DNA from: Clostridium paridis
Lineage (GTDB): Bacteria > Bacillota > Clostridia > Clostridiales > Clostridiaceae
Assembly: GCF_016765615.1 (NCBI RefSeq)
Contig: NZ_JAESWA010000015.1
Coordinates: 1 to 64,000 of the forward strand
Length of the DNA: 64,000 nt
Direction of reading: 5' to 3'
Shown here piece after piece: positions 7,135-16,254 of this stretch (its first letter is position 1; every line of letters begins with the position of its first letter). The translations under genes were made by a program, and so were the position numbers. The notes under the pieces are model-generated. The model saw only the letters and a list, made by a program, of their open reading frames with translations, was not told the origin of the DNA and ran no database searches.

Positions 7135-7572
7135 ATGAAAATAACGATAGAAAATATCCCTGAAGGAAGTGAACCAGAGATAATAGTAAGATGTAATGAA
7201 ATAGATGAATCTTTATTGCAGCTTATTTATTCAATTAAATCATCATCTAAGAAACTAATTGGTCTCACAGGCTTACAAATGAATATTATCAATCCGAAAG
7301 ATGTTTTCTATTTTGAAGCAGTAGATAACAAAGTATTTATTTATTGTAAGGAAAAGGTCTACGAGTCAAGACTAAGGTTATATGAGCTTGAAACAGAATA
7401 TGAGAACTTAGGATTCTTTAGAGCCTCAAAATCAACTGTTCTTAATATTTCAAAAATAAAATCTTTAAACCCAGTTTTTTATGGAAAATTTGAAGCCTTG
7501 CTACTAAATGGAGAGAAAGTGTATATATCTAGACAATATGTTCCTATCTTAAAAAAGAAATTAAATTTATAA
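7135..7572 (+). CDS. LytTR-domain transcriptional regulator (LRS type)
   Basis: The 145-residue protein has a LytTR DNA-binding domain at about residues 50-143 (DVFYFEAVDNKVFIY, FFRASKSTVLNISKI, YISRQY) and only a short N-terminal part, with no receiver domain. Such stand-alone LytTR proteins pair with a membrane protein that holds them in check, the LytTR regulatory systems known from streptococci. Here the partner is the DUF3021 gene 13 bases downstream. The ribosome binding site GAGGGAGGG is strong. The upstream direct repeats suggest autoregulation. The signal is unknown. Confidence 0.88.
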   Translation: MKITIENIPEGSEPEIIVRCNEIDESLLQLIYSIKSSSKKLIGLTGLQMNIINPKDVFYFEAVDNKVFIYCKEKVYESRLRLYELETEYENLGFFRASKSTVLNISKIKSLNPVFYGKFEALLLNGEKVYISRQYVPILKKKLNL

Positions 7573-7585
7573 AGGAGAGGTTATT

Positions 7586-8023
7586 ATGGAAATTAGAGAA
7601 TATTTAAAATCTATGGTTAAGGATTTTATTACTGCTTGCGGATTCCTAATGGTACTGATGGCTATATATTTAGGGTTGTATTCTATAACAGAAATTAACG
7701 TTTCATTTTTATTTCAAATTATAATAATAGCTTTATCTTTTACGTTTTATAAGTTTGCTTTTATTAATAAGTTTGAATTAAAAGAAAAGGCTAATATCAT
7801 TAATTTCTCAATTTGCACTACATTGGCAGATATAATGATAATAGTATGGTTATGGTTATTTAGCCCAAGAAATATCATAGATAATGAAAATATAGTAGTT
7901 TATATAATAATTATTTTTGTTGTAAAGGCAGTAGTTTTTGCAATGATGTATATTAATGGACGTGAGGAAGCAAAAGAACTAAACGAAAAGCTAAATGAAT
8001 ATAAGAAGAGTGCAGCTAAATAA
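7586..8023 (+). CDS. DUF3021 membrane protein, partner of the LytTR regulator
   Basis: The 145-residue protein has four predicted membrane segments (about 14-34, 45-62, 74-94, 105-128) and a charged C-terminal helix. DUF3021 proteins are regularly encoded directly after LytTR regulators and are taken to be their membrane-bound inhibitors or sensors. The gene follows the regulator by 13 bases with its own AAAGGAGAGG site. The same pairing recurs at 22562-23444. Confidence 0.85.
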   Translation: MEIREYLKSMVKDFITACGFLMVLMAIYLGLYSITEINVSFLFQIIIIALSFTFYKFAFINKFELKEKANIINFSICTTLADIMIIVWLWLFSPRNIIDNENIVVYIIIIFVVKAVVFAMMYINGREEAKELNEKLNEYKKSAAK

Positions 8024-8044
8024 AATTGAAAAGAACAATTTATC

Positions 8045-8090
8045 ATACCCCAAGCAGTTGTAGGTTATAGGCTATAGTTGTTTGGGGTAT
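8045..8090 (+). terminator. Inverted repeat, possible weak terminator
   Basis: A perfect 9-bp inverted repeat ATACCCCAA/TTGGGGTAT encloses 28 bases. No T run follows, so it may act as a processing or partial termination site after the DUF3021 gene rather than as a full terminator. Confidence 0.4.
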
Positions 8091-8125
8091 AGTAATATAA
8101 ATAAAATATGAAAGGAGTCTAAAAA

Positions 8126-10177
8126 ATGCCAAAAACAATGGAAAGAATAGCAAATAGATTGATTAATGAAAAATCACATTATCTTTTACAACATGCCCAT
8201 AATCCAGTAGACTGGTATAGTTGGTCTGATGAAGCATTTGGAAAGGCAAAGACAGAAGATAAGCCGGTATTTTTATCAATAGGGTATAGCACTTGTCACT
8301 GGTGTCATGTAATGGAACGTGAATCGTTTGAGGATGAAGAAGTGGCAGAAGTTTTAAATAAACATTTCATTTCTATTAAAGTTGATAGAGAGGAAAGAGC
8401 AGATATAGATAGTATATATATGACTTTTTGCCAACTTTATACTGGTAGTGGAGGTTGGCCATTAACAGTTATCCTTACTCCAGATAAGAAGCCTTTTTTT
8501 GCAGGAACATATTTTCCAAAGAAAAGTAGACATGGTTCAATAGGTATAATAGAATTGCTAAACAAGATAAATGACATTTGGGAAAATGATAGAGAAAAAT
8601 TTAATACAACTTGCGATGAAATGCTTAAGGAAATAAAAAAATATGATAAAAATAATGATAAAGAAGAGCTAAATGAAAAGATAATAAATAACACTGCTTT
8701 GCAGTTAAAACAATATTTTCAAAGAGATTATGGAGGTTTTAGCAGAGCGCCTAAGTTTCCTGTACCACATAATTTATATTTCTTACTAAGGTATTATTAT
8801 CAAAATAAAGATCATGAAGTTTTAAAAATAATAGAGAAGAATCTTCAGTGCATGTACAAAGGTGGGATCTTTGACCATATAGGATTTGGATTTTCAAGAT
8901 ATTCTACAGATAATAAATGGTTGGTACCACATTTTGAAAAAATGTTATATGATAATGCACTATTATCCTTGGTATATACAGAAACATATAGCTTAACTGG
9001 CGATAGGCAATATGAGGAAGTGGCAGAGAAAATTTATGCTTACTTACTAAGGGATATGCTTTCACCTGAAGGAGCGTTTTATTCTGCTGAGGACGCAGAC
9101 TCTGAAGGAGTTGAAGGAAAGTTTTATGTATGGACATTGGATGAATTAATGAGAGTGTTAGGTGATGAGGAAGGAAAAATTTATGCTGACATATATGATA
9201 TAACTAATAGAGGAAATTTTGAAGGGAAAAGCATACCTAATCTAATAGATGGGGATTTAGAAAAAATGCAGAAATACACGGAACTGCAAAGGCGTTTAGA
9301 AAACAGCAGGAAAAAGTTATTTGAATATAGAGAGAAAAGAGTTCATCCTTTTAAGGATGATAAGATTTTGACTTCTTGGAATGGGTTAGCGATTGCATCG
9401 TTTAGTAATGGCGGGAAGATATTTAAAAAGCCTGATTATATTAAAGTGGCTAGGAAATCAGCTGATTTTATATTAAATAAATTAGTAAATAAAGATGGGA
9501 GGCTTCTTGCAAGGTATAGAGATGGAGAAGCAGCAAGTCTAGCAGTTCTAGAAGATTATGCGTTTTTAGTCTGGGGGCTTATAGAACTTTATGAAGCATG
9601 CTTTGATACTAAATATTTAGAAAAGGCCATAGAATTAAATGAGCAGATGATAGAACTCTTTTGGGATAAAGATAATGGGGGATTTTATCTCTATGGCAAG
9701 GATAGTGAGGAATTAATATTAAGACCTAAGGAAATATATGATGGAGCACTTCCTTCAGGAAATTCAGTTGCTTTATTAAATCTAATAAAACTTAATAGTC
9801 TAACAGGAAGTCTAAAATATGAAGAATTTATTGAAAAGCAAATAAATGCTTTTAGTGGAACAGTAAAGGAAAATCCTATAGGATATGTGAATTTTATTAC
9901 AGCTTTTATGTATAACATAAGTTCCATAAGGGAGATAGTTATAGCCGGAAGCATAGGAGAAGAATTTGTAGAGAAATCTTTAGATATAATAAATGATAAA
10001 TATAATCCGTTTCAATCAATAATCTTAAATAACGGAGACTCAAGACTTTACAAAATTAATAGTCTTGTAGAAATCCAAGGGAAAGCAGAAGGTAAAAGTA
10101 TGATGTTTATATGTGAAAACTTTACCTGTGGAAATACAATGGATAACATAGAGCAAGTAAAGAAGTTTTTCAACTAA
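8126..10177 (+). CDS. Thioredoxin-fold DUF255 protein (YyaL/SSP411 family)
   Basis: The 683-residue protein has the thioredoxin-like DUF255 domain in its first 165 residues, beginning [21 protein letters not shown] and containing the signature [15 protein letters not shown] long (alpha/alpha)6-barrel glycosidase-like domain follows, including [13 protein letters not shown] and [17 protein letters not shown]. The family runs from bacteria to the mammalian spermatogenesis protein SPATA20; its biochemical role is not settled. The start is ATG with GAAAGGAG upstream. It appears to be a single-gene unit. Confidence 0.9.
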   Translation: MPKTMERIANRLINEKSHYLLQHAHNPVDWYSWSDEAFGKAKTEDKPVFLSIGYSTCHWCHVMERESFEDEEVAEVLNKHFISIKVDREERADIDSIYMTFCQLYTGSGGWPLTVILTPDKKPFFAGTYFPKKSRHGSIGIIELLNKINDIWENDREKFNTTCDEMLKEIKKYDKNNDKEELNEKIINNTALQLKQYFQRDYGGFSRAPKFPVPHNLYFLLRYYYQNKDHEVLKIIEKNLQCMYKGGIFDHIGFGFSRYSTDNKWLVPHFEKMLYDNALLSLVYTETYSLTGDRQYEEVAEKIYAYLLRDMLSPEGAFYSAEDADSEGVEGKFYVWTLDELMRVLGDEEGKIYADIYDITNRGNFEGKSIPNLIDGDLEKMQKYTELQRRLENSRKKLFEYREKRVHPFKDDKILTSWNGLAIASFSNGGKIFKKPDYIKVARKSADFILNKLVNKDGRLLARYRDGEAASLAVLEDYAFLVWGLIELYEACFDTKYLEKAIELNEQMIELFWDKDNGGFYLYGKDSEELILRPKEIYDGALPSGNSVALLNLIKLNSLTGSLKYEEFIEKQINAFSGTVKENPIGYVNFITAFMYNISSIREIVIAGSIGEEFVEKSLDIINDKYNPFQSIILNNGDSRLYKINSLVEIQGKAEGKSMMFICENFTCGNTMDNIEQVKKFFN

Positions 10178-10264
10178 TCTAATTTTTGAGATAAATATTA
10201 CTATAATTTATATAATACATTTCACCAAATTGCAGATACTATTTAGAAGAGAGGAGGAATTATT

Positions 10265-10432
10265 ATGGCAGATGAAAAAGTAAAAGATAGATTTATGGAA
10301 GTACCAATAGAACAACATGTAACAGCTGCTTGGGCCAATGAAGATAAAACAAAGCCAGTTTCAAAAGTAGTTATTCCTAGTGAAATGGATGTAAGGAATG
10401 CTAAAGAATATGTAGACTCAAATGAAAAATAA
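10265..10432 (+). CDS. Small DUF3787-type protein
   Basis: This 55-residue ORF has a strong GAGGAGGA ribosome binding site and ATG. The sequence PIEQHVTAAWANEDKTKPVS and the later PSEMDVRNAKEYVD match what I know of the clostridial DUF3787 family of small, acidic proteins of unknown function. It stands alone between the DUF255 gene and the terminator it shares with the convergent PFOR gene. Confidence 0.75.
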   Translation: MADEKVKDRFMEVPIEQHVTAAWANEDKTKPVSKVVIPSEMDVRNAKEYVDSNEK

Positions 10433-10448
10433 TAAAATTTAATTAATT

Positions 10449-10485
10449 AAAAGAGCTATCTTTATTAAGATAGCTCTTTTAATAT
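10449..10485. terminator. Bidirectional terminator between the DUF3787 gene and nifJ
   Basis: The stem AAAGAGCTATCTT/AAGATAGCTCTTT has A runs before and T runs after it. It can end both the DUF3787 transcript on the plus strand and the PFOR transcript on the minus strand. Confidence 0.85.
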
Positions 10486-10488
10486 TTA

Positions 10489-13400
10489 TTAGTACTCCAT
10501 TTCGGCTAGTCTTCTATAGAAATCATATCTATCACGAGCATGTTCTTCAGATAGCTTAAACATTTCTTCAACCCTATCAGGGAATACATTCTTTAATGAA
10601 GAGTAGCGGATTTCTCCATTAATAAAATCTTGGTAAGAACCTTTTGGTTCCTTAGAATCTAGTATAAATGGATTCTTGCCTTGAATCTTTAATAGAGGGT
10701 TATATCTATATAGTTGCCAATAACCTGATTCAACAGCTTTCTTTTCTTCAGCTATACTAGTTCCCATACCAGTTTTAATACCATGACTGATACAAGGAGC
10801 ATAAGCAATAATCAATGAAGTTCCATGATAAGCTTCTGCCTCAGAAATAGCTTTTACGGTTTGATTCATATTTGCACCCATAGCTATTTGTGTAACATAA
10901 ACATGACCGTAACTCATAGCCATTAAACCAAGATCTTTCTTTCTCATATTTTTACCGCCAGCAGCAAATTTAGCAATTGCACCTGTAGGTGTTGATTTAG
11001 ATGACTGACCTCCAGTATTTGAATATATCTCTGTATCCATAACAAAAATATTAACATCGTCACCTAAGGATAATACATGGTCAAGTCCTCCGTAACCAAT
11101 ATCATATGCCCAACCATCTCCACCAAGTAACCAATGAGATTTCTTGATTAGGTAATCTTTTCTGTCCATTATATCTTTTAGTACTTTGTTTTCATTAAGA
11201 TTTTCTTTACCTAATAAATCTAATATTTTGCTGGTAGCAGATTTTGAAATATCAGGATCATCAATTCCGCTTAGCCACTCATTAAAGGCATCCTTGAGTC
11301 CGGAATTTATATTCATAGTTACAGCTTCTCTCATTAAGTCAGCTAATTTTTCTCTCATTTGCTTAACTGCTAAGAACATTCCATATCCATATTCAGCATT
11401 ATCCTCAAATAGAGAATTACCCCAAGAAGGTCCTTTGCCAAAATCATTTGTAGAATAAGCAATGGCTGGTGCGCTACCTCCCCAGATTGAAGAACATCCA
11501 GTAGCATTAGCAATCATCATTCTATCGCCATAAAGCTGAGTTAACAGTTTGATATAAGGTGTTTCACCACAACCAGGGCAAGCGCCATTGAATTCTAATA
11601 GTGGTCTTGCGAATTGACTGCCCTTTAAGGAATGTAAATCCATTAATCCTTCTTTAGGAATTACCTTAATAGCATACTCAAAGTTTTCAGCTTGTTCTTT
11701 AATTTGTTCTTCAGCAGATCGCATTATTAAAGCCTTACCTGGAGCTGGACAAACATCTGCACAGTTTCCACAACCGGTACAATCAAGCGGACTTATTTGA
11801 ATACGATAGTGTAACTTTTCAAATCCACCTTTTCCCATTGGAGTCTTAGTATAGAAGGTTTCAGGAGCTTTCTCTTTCTCTTCATCAGTTAATAAGCAAG
11901 CTCTAATAACAGCATGAGGACAAACTAATGAACATTGATTACATTGAATACACTTATCAATTTGCCATTCTGGAATTTTTACAGCAATACCTCTCTTTTC
12001 GTATGCAGTTATACCTAAAGGGAAAGTACCATCTTCCATTCCATTAAATGCACTTACAGGGAGTTCATCTCCTTCTTGTCTTGCCATAGGTCTTTCAATT
12101 TTTGTAATAAATTCTGGTACTTGCTTCTTCTCTGGAAGATTATCTTCTGCATTTGCCCATCCAGATGGAATGGTAACCTTATGGGCTGCTGTTGCACCTC
12201 TATCTATAGCAGCCTTATTAGCATCAACAATATTTTGGCCTTTCTTGCCATAAGTCTTTTCAACAGAATTCTTTAAATATTCCATTGCCTGTTCTATAGG
12301 AATAATATTAGCTAATTTAAAGAATGCAGATTGCATTACCATGTTAATTCTAGTACCTAATCCAACTTCTTGTGAAATTGATATAGCATCTACTGTATAG
12401 AATTGAATATCATTTTGAGCTATATATTTCTTTACAGATGCAGGAAGTTTATCTTCTAGTTCTTCATCTGACCAAGGGCAATTCAATACAAAGGTTCCAT
12501 TTTTCTTTAAACCTCTTAATACGTCTAGATTATATAAAAATGATTTATTATGACAAGCTATATAATCTGCTTCAAAAACTAGATAAGGAGATTTTATTGG
12601 ATTTTTACCGAATCTTAAATGGGATACAGTACTTCCACCTGATTTTTTACTATCGTAAGAGAAGTAAGCCTGTGAATAAAGATCAGTATTATCACCTATA
12701 ATTTTTATTGCAGTTTTATTAGCACCAACTGTTCCATCAGAGCCTAAACCATAGAATTTACACCTTATAGTCCCTTCTGGAGTAGTTTCAATTGGTTCAG
12801 CTTCAGGAAGTGATGTATGAGTAACATCATCTACGATACCTATTGTGAACTTATCTTTTGGCTGAGCTTCTTTTAGGTTATTGAATACAGCTAGAATTTG
12901 AGATGGTCTTGTGTCTTTAGAAGCTAATCCATATCTTCCTCCAACTACTAGTGGCTTATTTGGTTCATTATAAAGGACTTTTAAAATATCAAGATATAAA
13001 GGTTCACCTACTGAACCTGGTTCTTTAGTTCTATCAAGAACAGCTATCTTTTTAACTGACTTAGGAAGAACATTGAAGAAATAATTGCAAGCAAATGGTC
13101 TATATAGATGTACTTTAAGCACACCAACCTTTTCACCTTTTTTCATCAAATAATCAACAGTTTCTTCAATAGTATCGCATACTGATCCCATAGCTATAAT
13201 TATGTTTTCTGCGTTTGGATCTCCATAATAATCAAAAGGATGATATACTCTGCCTGTTATTTTTTCAATTTCTCTCATATAATTTTCTACGATATCTGGT
13301 GTAGCATCATAGAATTTGTTTGAAGCTTCTCTTTGTTGAAAATAAATATCAGGATTTTGAGCAGTTCCCTTTAGGGTAGGGTGCTCAGGATTTAGAGCTC

Positions 13401-14016
13401 TATTTCTAAATTCTTGTAATGCATTATAATCTATAAGTTTTGCAACATCATCATAATCTATAACTTCTATTTTTTGAATTTCATGAGAAGTTCTAAAACC
13501 ATCAAAAAAATGTACAAATGGTACTCTTGATTTAATGGCAGATAAATGTGCAACGTTTGCTAAATCCATAACTTCCTGAACATTAGAAGAAGCTAATAAA
13601 GCAACTCCAGTTTGTCTTACAGCCATAACATCTTGGTGATCTCCAAAAATAGAAAGAGCATGGGTAGCAATAGCACGAGCACTTACATGAAGAACTCCTG
13701 GCAATAACTCTCCAGCAAGTCTATATAGGTTAGGGATCATTAATAGTAATCCTTGAGAAGCAGTATAGGTAGTTGTTAGTGCACCTGCAACTAGAGAACC
13801 ATGAACTGCACCTGCAGCCCCTGCTTCAGATTGCATTTCTACGATTTTTACTGGCTGTCCAAATATATTCTTTTTACCATGGGCAGACCATTCATCAACA
13901 CCTTCTGCCATAGGAGTTGATGGGGTTATTGGATAAATAGCAGCTACTTCTGTAAAAGCGTATGAAGCCTCAGCTGCAGCTTGGTTTCCATCCATGGTTT
14001 TCATTTTCTTAGGCAT
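10489..14016 (-). CDS. nifJ: Pyruvate:ferredoxin (flavodoxin) oxidoreductase
   Basis: The 1175-residue protein is a full-length, single-chain PFOR. It converts pyruvate and CoA to acetyl-CoA and CO2 and reduces ferredoxin in the cytoplasm. Visible parts are the N-terminal pyruvate-binding domain (YPITPSTPMAE), the CoA-binding region, two [4Fe-4S] motifs (CIQCNQCSLVCP and CTGCGNCADVCP), cysteines of the third cluster (ACPGCGE, NATGCSS), and the thiamine diphosphate motif GDGWAYDIGYGGLDH ending in SNTGGQ. The ATG has AGGAGG upstream. It is monocistronic and divergent from the CooS homologue. Confidence 0.97.
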   Translation of the reverse strand: MPKKMKTMDGNQAAAEASYAFTEVAAIYPITPSTPMAEGVDEWSAHGKKNIFGQPVKIVEMQSEAGAAGAVHGSLVAGALTTTYTASQGLLLMIPNLYRLAGELLPGVLHVSARAIATHALSIFGDHQDVMAVRQTGVALLASSNVQEVMDLANVAHLSAIKSRVPFVHFFDGFRTSHEIQKIEVIDYDDVAKLIDYNALQEFRNRALNPEHPTLKGTAQNPDIYFQQREASNKFYDATPDIVENYMREIEKITGRVYHPFDYYGDPNAENIIIAMGSVCDTIEETVDYLMKKGEKVGVLKVHLYRPFACNYFFNVLPKSVKKIAVLDRTKEPGSVGEPLYLDILKVLYNEPNKPLVVGGRYGLASKDTRPSQILAVFNNLKEAQPKDKFTIGIVDDVTHTSLPEAEPIETTPEGTIRCKFYGLGSDGTVGANKTAIKIIGDNTDLYSQAYFSYDSKKSGGSTVSHLRFGKNPIKSPYLVFEADYIACHNKSFLYNLDVLRGLKKNGTFVLNCPWSDEELEDKLPASVKKYIAQNDIQFYTVDAISISQEVGLGTRINMVMQSAFFKLANIIPIEQAMEYLKNSVEKTYGKKGQNIVDANKAAIDRGATAAHKVTIPSGWANAEDNLPEKKQVPEFITKIERPMARQEGDELPVSAFNGMEDGTFPLGITAYEKRGIAVKIPEWQIDKCIQCNQCSLVCPHAVIRACLLTDEEKEKAPETFYTKTPMGKGGFEKLHYRIQISPLDCTGCGNCADVCPAPGKALIMRSAEEQIKEQAENFEYAIKVIPKEGLMDLHSLKGSQFARPLLEFNGACPGCGETPYIKLLTQLYGDRMMIANATGCSSIWGGSAPAIAYSTNDFGKGPSWGNSLFEDNAEYGYGMFLAVKQMREKLADLMREAVTMNINSGLKDAFNEWLSGIDDPDISKSATSKILDLLGKENLNENKVLKDIMDRKDYLIKKSHWLLGGDGWAYDIGYGGLDHVLSLGDDVNIFVMDTEIYSNTGGQSSKSTPTGAIAKFAAGGKNMRKKDLGLMAMSYGHVYVTQIAMGANMNQTVKAISEAEAYHGTSLIIAYAPCISHGIKTGMGTSIAEEKKAVESGYWQLYRYNPLLKIQGKNPFILDSKEPKGSYQDFINGEIRYSSLKNVFPDRVEEMFKLSEEHARDRYDFYRRLAEMEY

Positions 14017-14240
14017 ATCAATTCCTCCTTAATTAGTAGTATATAATCTATTAAAGTTAATTCATTAATTTATGCTTAATGAACTAGTTTATTAGATTAC
14101 ATAGGTTAAATAATTCATATTCCTCACTAGTATTTACAAAGATTAGATTATGAATTCATAAAGGAGATAAATTTTTGAATATTTTTATTTTGTTTAGAGA
14201 AAACTTATGCTGAAAATGTAAATGTTGGAGGAATGAATAT

Positions 14241-16154
14241 ATGAGTGAGACTATTTTAGAGAAAGCTGAAGGTCGTGTAAGCTATCATGATTCTGTAGAA
14301 GAGATGGTAAAAAGAATCAGAGAAGACGGTATGTCAAATGTATTTGATAGATGGGCATTACAAGAAAAAATAAGATGTAAGTTTTGTCTTGAAGGATTAA
14401 GCTGCCAATTATGCTCTCAAGGACCTTGTAGAATTAGTGAAAAAGGAGGTCAAGTTAAAGGCGTATGTGGAATAGGACCAGATGCGATGGCTATGAGAAA
14501 TCTCTTGCTACAGAATATTATGGGAGCAGGTACATATAGTCATCATGCTTATGAAGCATTCAGAACACTTAAGGCAACAGGAGAAGGTAAAACACCATTT
14601 AAAATCAAAGATGAAAATAAACTTAAATGGATGTGTGAGAAATTAGGTGTTAGTACTAATCAAGAGATTAATAAAATGGCAATTGAATTAGCTGAATTAC
14701 TAGAAGAACAAATGAAAATAGATTCTGAAGACAAGAATTTAATGGTTGAAGTTTTTGCACCTAAAAAGAGAAAAGAAGTATGGAGAAAATTAGGTATATA
14801 TCCAGCAGGAGTACAACATGAAGAACAGAATAGCGTAGCGAGCTGTTTAACTAATGTTGATGGAAATTATGCTTCTCTTGCAATTAAGGCACTGAAGCTA
14901 GGTTTAGCAACTATATATAATGCTCAAATAGGCTTAGAAATGACTCAAGACATTTTATTTGGAACTCCAATGCCTCATGAGGTAAATGTTGACTTAGGAA
15001 TTATGGATCCAGATTATGTAAATATAGTATTTAATGGACACCAGCCATGGGCAGGAGCTAGAACTATTGAAAAGGCAAGAATGGCTGAGGTCCAAGAAAA
15101 AGCAAAAGCAGCAGGTGCTAAGGGGCTTCGTGTAGTAGGTTCAATAGAGACTGGCCAAGAATTACTTCAAAGATTTGAAGTTGATGATGTCTTTGTAGGA
15201 TTAATGGGAAATTGGCTTGCCATAGAGCCATTGCTTGCGACTGGAACAGTAGATGTAATGGCTATGGAAGAAAACTGTTCTCCACCAGCTATTGATCATT
15301 ATGCAGAAAAATACCAAGCAACTTTAGTGGCAATAAGTACAATTATAGATATACCAGGACTTCAACATAAAATACCATATCATCCAGATAAGGTAGATGA
15401 AATGACTGATGCGTTGATTGATCTAGCTATTGAAAACTTTAAAAAGCGTAAGGATAATGTTAAACCAATGGTTCCAAAGATAGTACAAAAGGCAATAGCT
15501 GGATTCTCAACAGAGGCTGTGCTTGGAGCTCTTGGAAATAAGCTAGATCCATTAGTAGATGTGATCTCAGCTGGAAAAATTAAAGGGGTAGTAGCTCTTG
15601 CTAATTGCTCTACATTAAGAAATGGCCCTCAAGACTGGAATACAGTAAATCTTACAAAAGAACTTATTAAGAAAAATATTCTTGTGGTAAGTGGAGGATG
15701 TGGAAATCATGCACTTGAGGTAGCAGGTTTATGTAGTTTAGAAGCAGCAAATATGGCTGGTGAAGGATTAAAAGAAGTATGTACTATGTTAAAGATTCCA
15801 CCAGTATTAAGCTTTGGAACATGTACTGATACTGGAAGAATATCAATGCTTGTTACAGCACTTGCAGATCATTTAGATGTAGATGTGCCACAATTACCTA
15901 TAGCTGTAACTGCACCAGAATGGATGGAACAAAAAGCAACAATAGATGGAGTATTTGCAGTGGCATATGGTGCATATACCCACCTATCACCAACACCGTT
16001 TGTAACTGGAGCACCTGAATTAGTTAAACTTCTTACTCAAGATGTTGAAGGATTAACAGGCGGGAAAGTTGCATTAGGAGATGATCCTGTAGAGGTTGCA
16101 AATGGTATAGAAGCTCATATTAATGCAAAGAGAAAAGGGTTAGGATTAAGTTAA
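14241..16154 (+). CDS. cooS: CooS-family protein with a deviant active site
   Basis: The 637-residue protein has the Ni,Fe carbon monoxide dehydrogenase scaffold. B-cluster cysteines are 55, 58, 63 and 76. The inter-subunit D-cluster is carried by a CX2C pair (46/49) instead of the usual CX7C. Aligning the C-cluster by eye with the Carboxydothermus enzyme gives His267, Cys346, Cys456, Cys487, Cys528 and Lys565 as conserved, but the Cys295 equivalent (GICCTG in true enzymes) is Glu303 in GSIETG. CooS-V of Carboxydothermus, which also lacks one canonical cysteine, holds an iron-sulfur-oxo hybrid cluster and does not turn over CO. No cooF, cooC or acetyl-CoA synthase genes lie nearby. CO oxidation is therefore doubtful. 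Confidence 0.85.
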   Translation: MSETILEKAEGRVSYHDSVEEMVKRIREDGMSNVFDRWALQEKIRCKFCLEGLSCQLCSQGPCRISEKGGQVKGVCGIGPDAMAMRNLLLQNIMGAGTYSHHAYEAFRTLKATGEGKTPFKIKDENKLKWMCEKLGVSTNQEINKMAIELAELLEEQMKIDSEDKNLMVEVFAPKKRKEVWRKLGIYPAGVQHEEQNSVASCLTNVDGNYASLAIKALKLGLATIYNAQIGLEMTQDILFGTPMPHEVNVDLGIMDPDYVNIVFNGHQPWAGARTIEKARMAEVQEKAKAAGAKGLRVVGSIETGQELLQRFEVDDVFVGLMGNWLAIEPLLATGTVDVMAMEENCSPPAIDHYAEKYQATLVAISTIIDIPGLQHKIPYHPDKVDEMTDALIDLAIENFKKRKDNVKPMVPKIVQKAIAGFSTEAVLGALGNKLDPLVDVISAGKIKGVVALANCSTLRNGPQDWNTVNLTKELIKKNILVVSGGCGNHALEVAGLCSLEAANMAGEGLKEVCTMLKIPPVLSFGTCTDTGRISMLVTALADHLDVDVPQLPIAVTAPEWMEQKATIDGVFAVAYGAYTHLSPTPFVTGAPELVKLLTQDVEGLTGGKVALGDDPVEVANGIEAHINAKRKGLGLS

Positions 16155-16176
16155 ATAAGGAATGAATAAGAATCAT

Positions 16177-16219
16177 AAAGAGATTGAATAATTATTTCAT
16201 TCAATCTCTTTATTTTTTT
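16177..16219 (+). terminator. Terminator after cooS
   Basis: A perfect 13-bp stem AAAGAGATTGAAT/ATTCAATCTCTTT is followed by ATTTTTTT. Confidence 0.9.
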
Positions 16220-16254
16220 GCAAATACTTAATTAGTTATCATAAATAAGTAATA

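Noticed and set aside
11186-12701. Open frames on the plus strand inside the PFOR gene
   Set aside because: They have no ribosome binding site, show low-complexity composition and mirror the codon pattern of the PFOR gene on the other strand.
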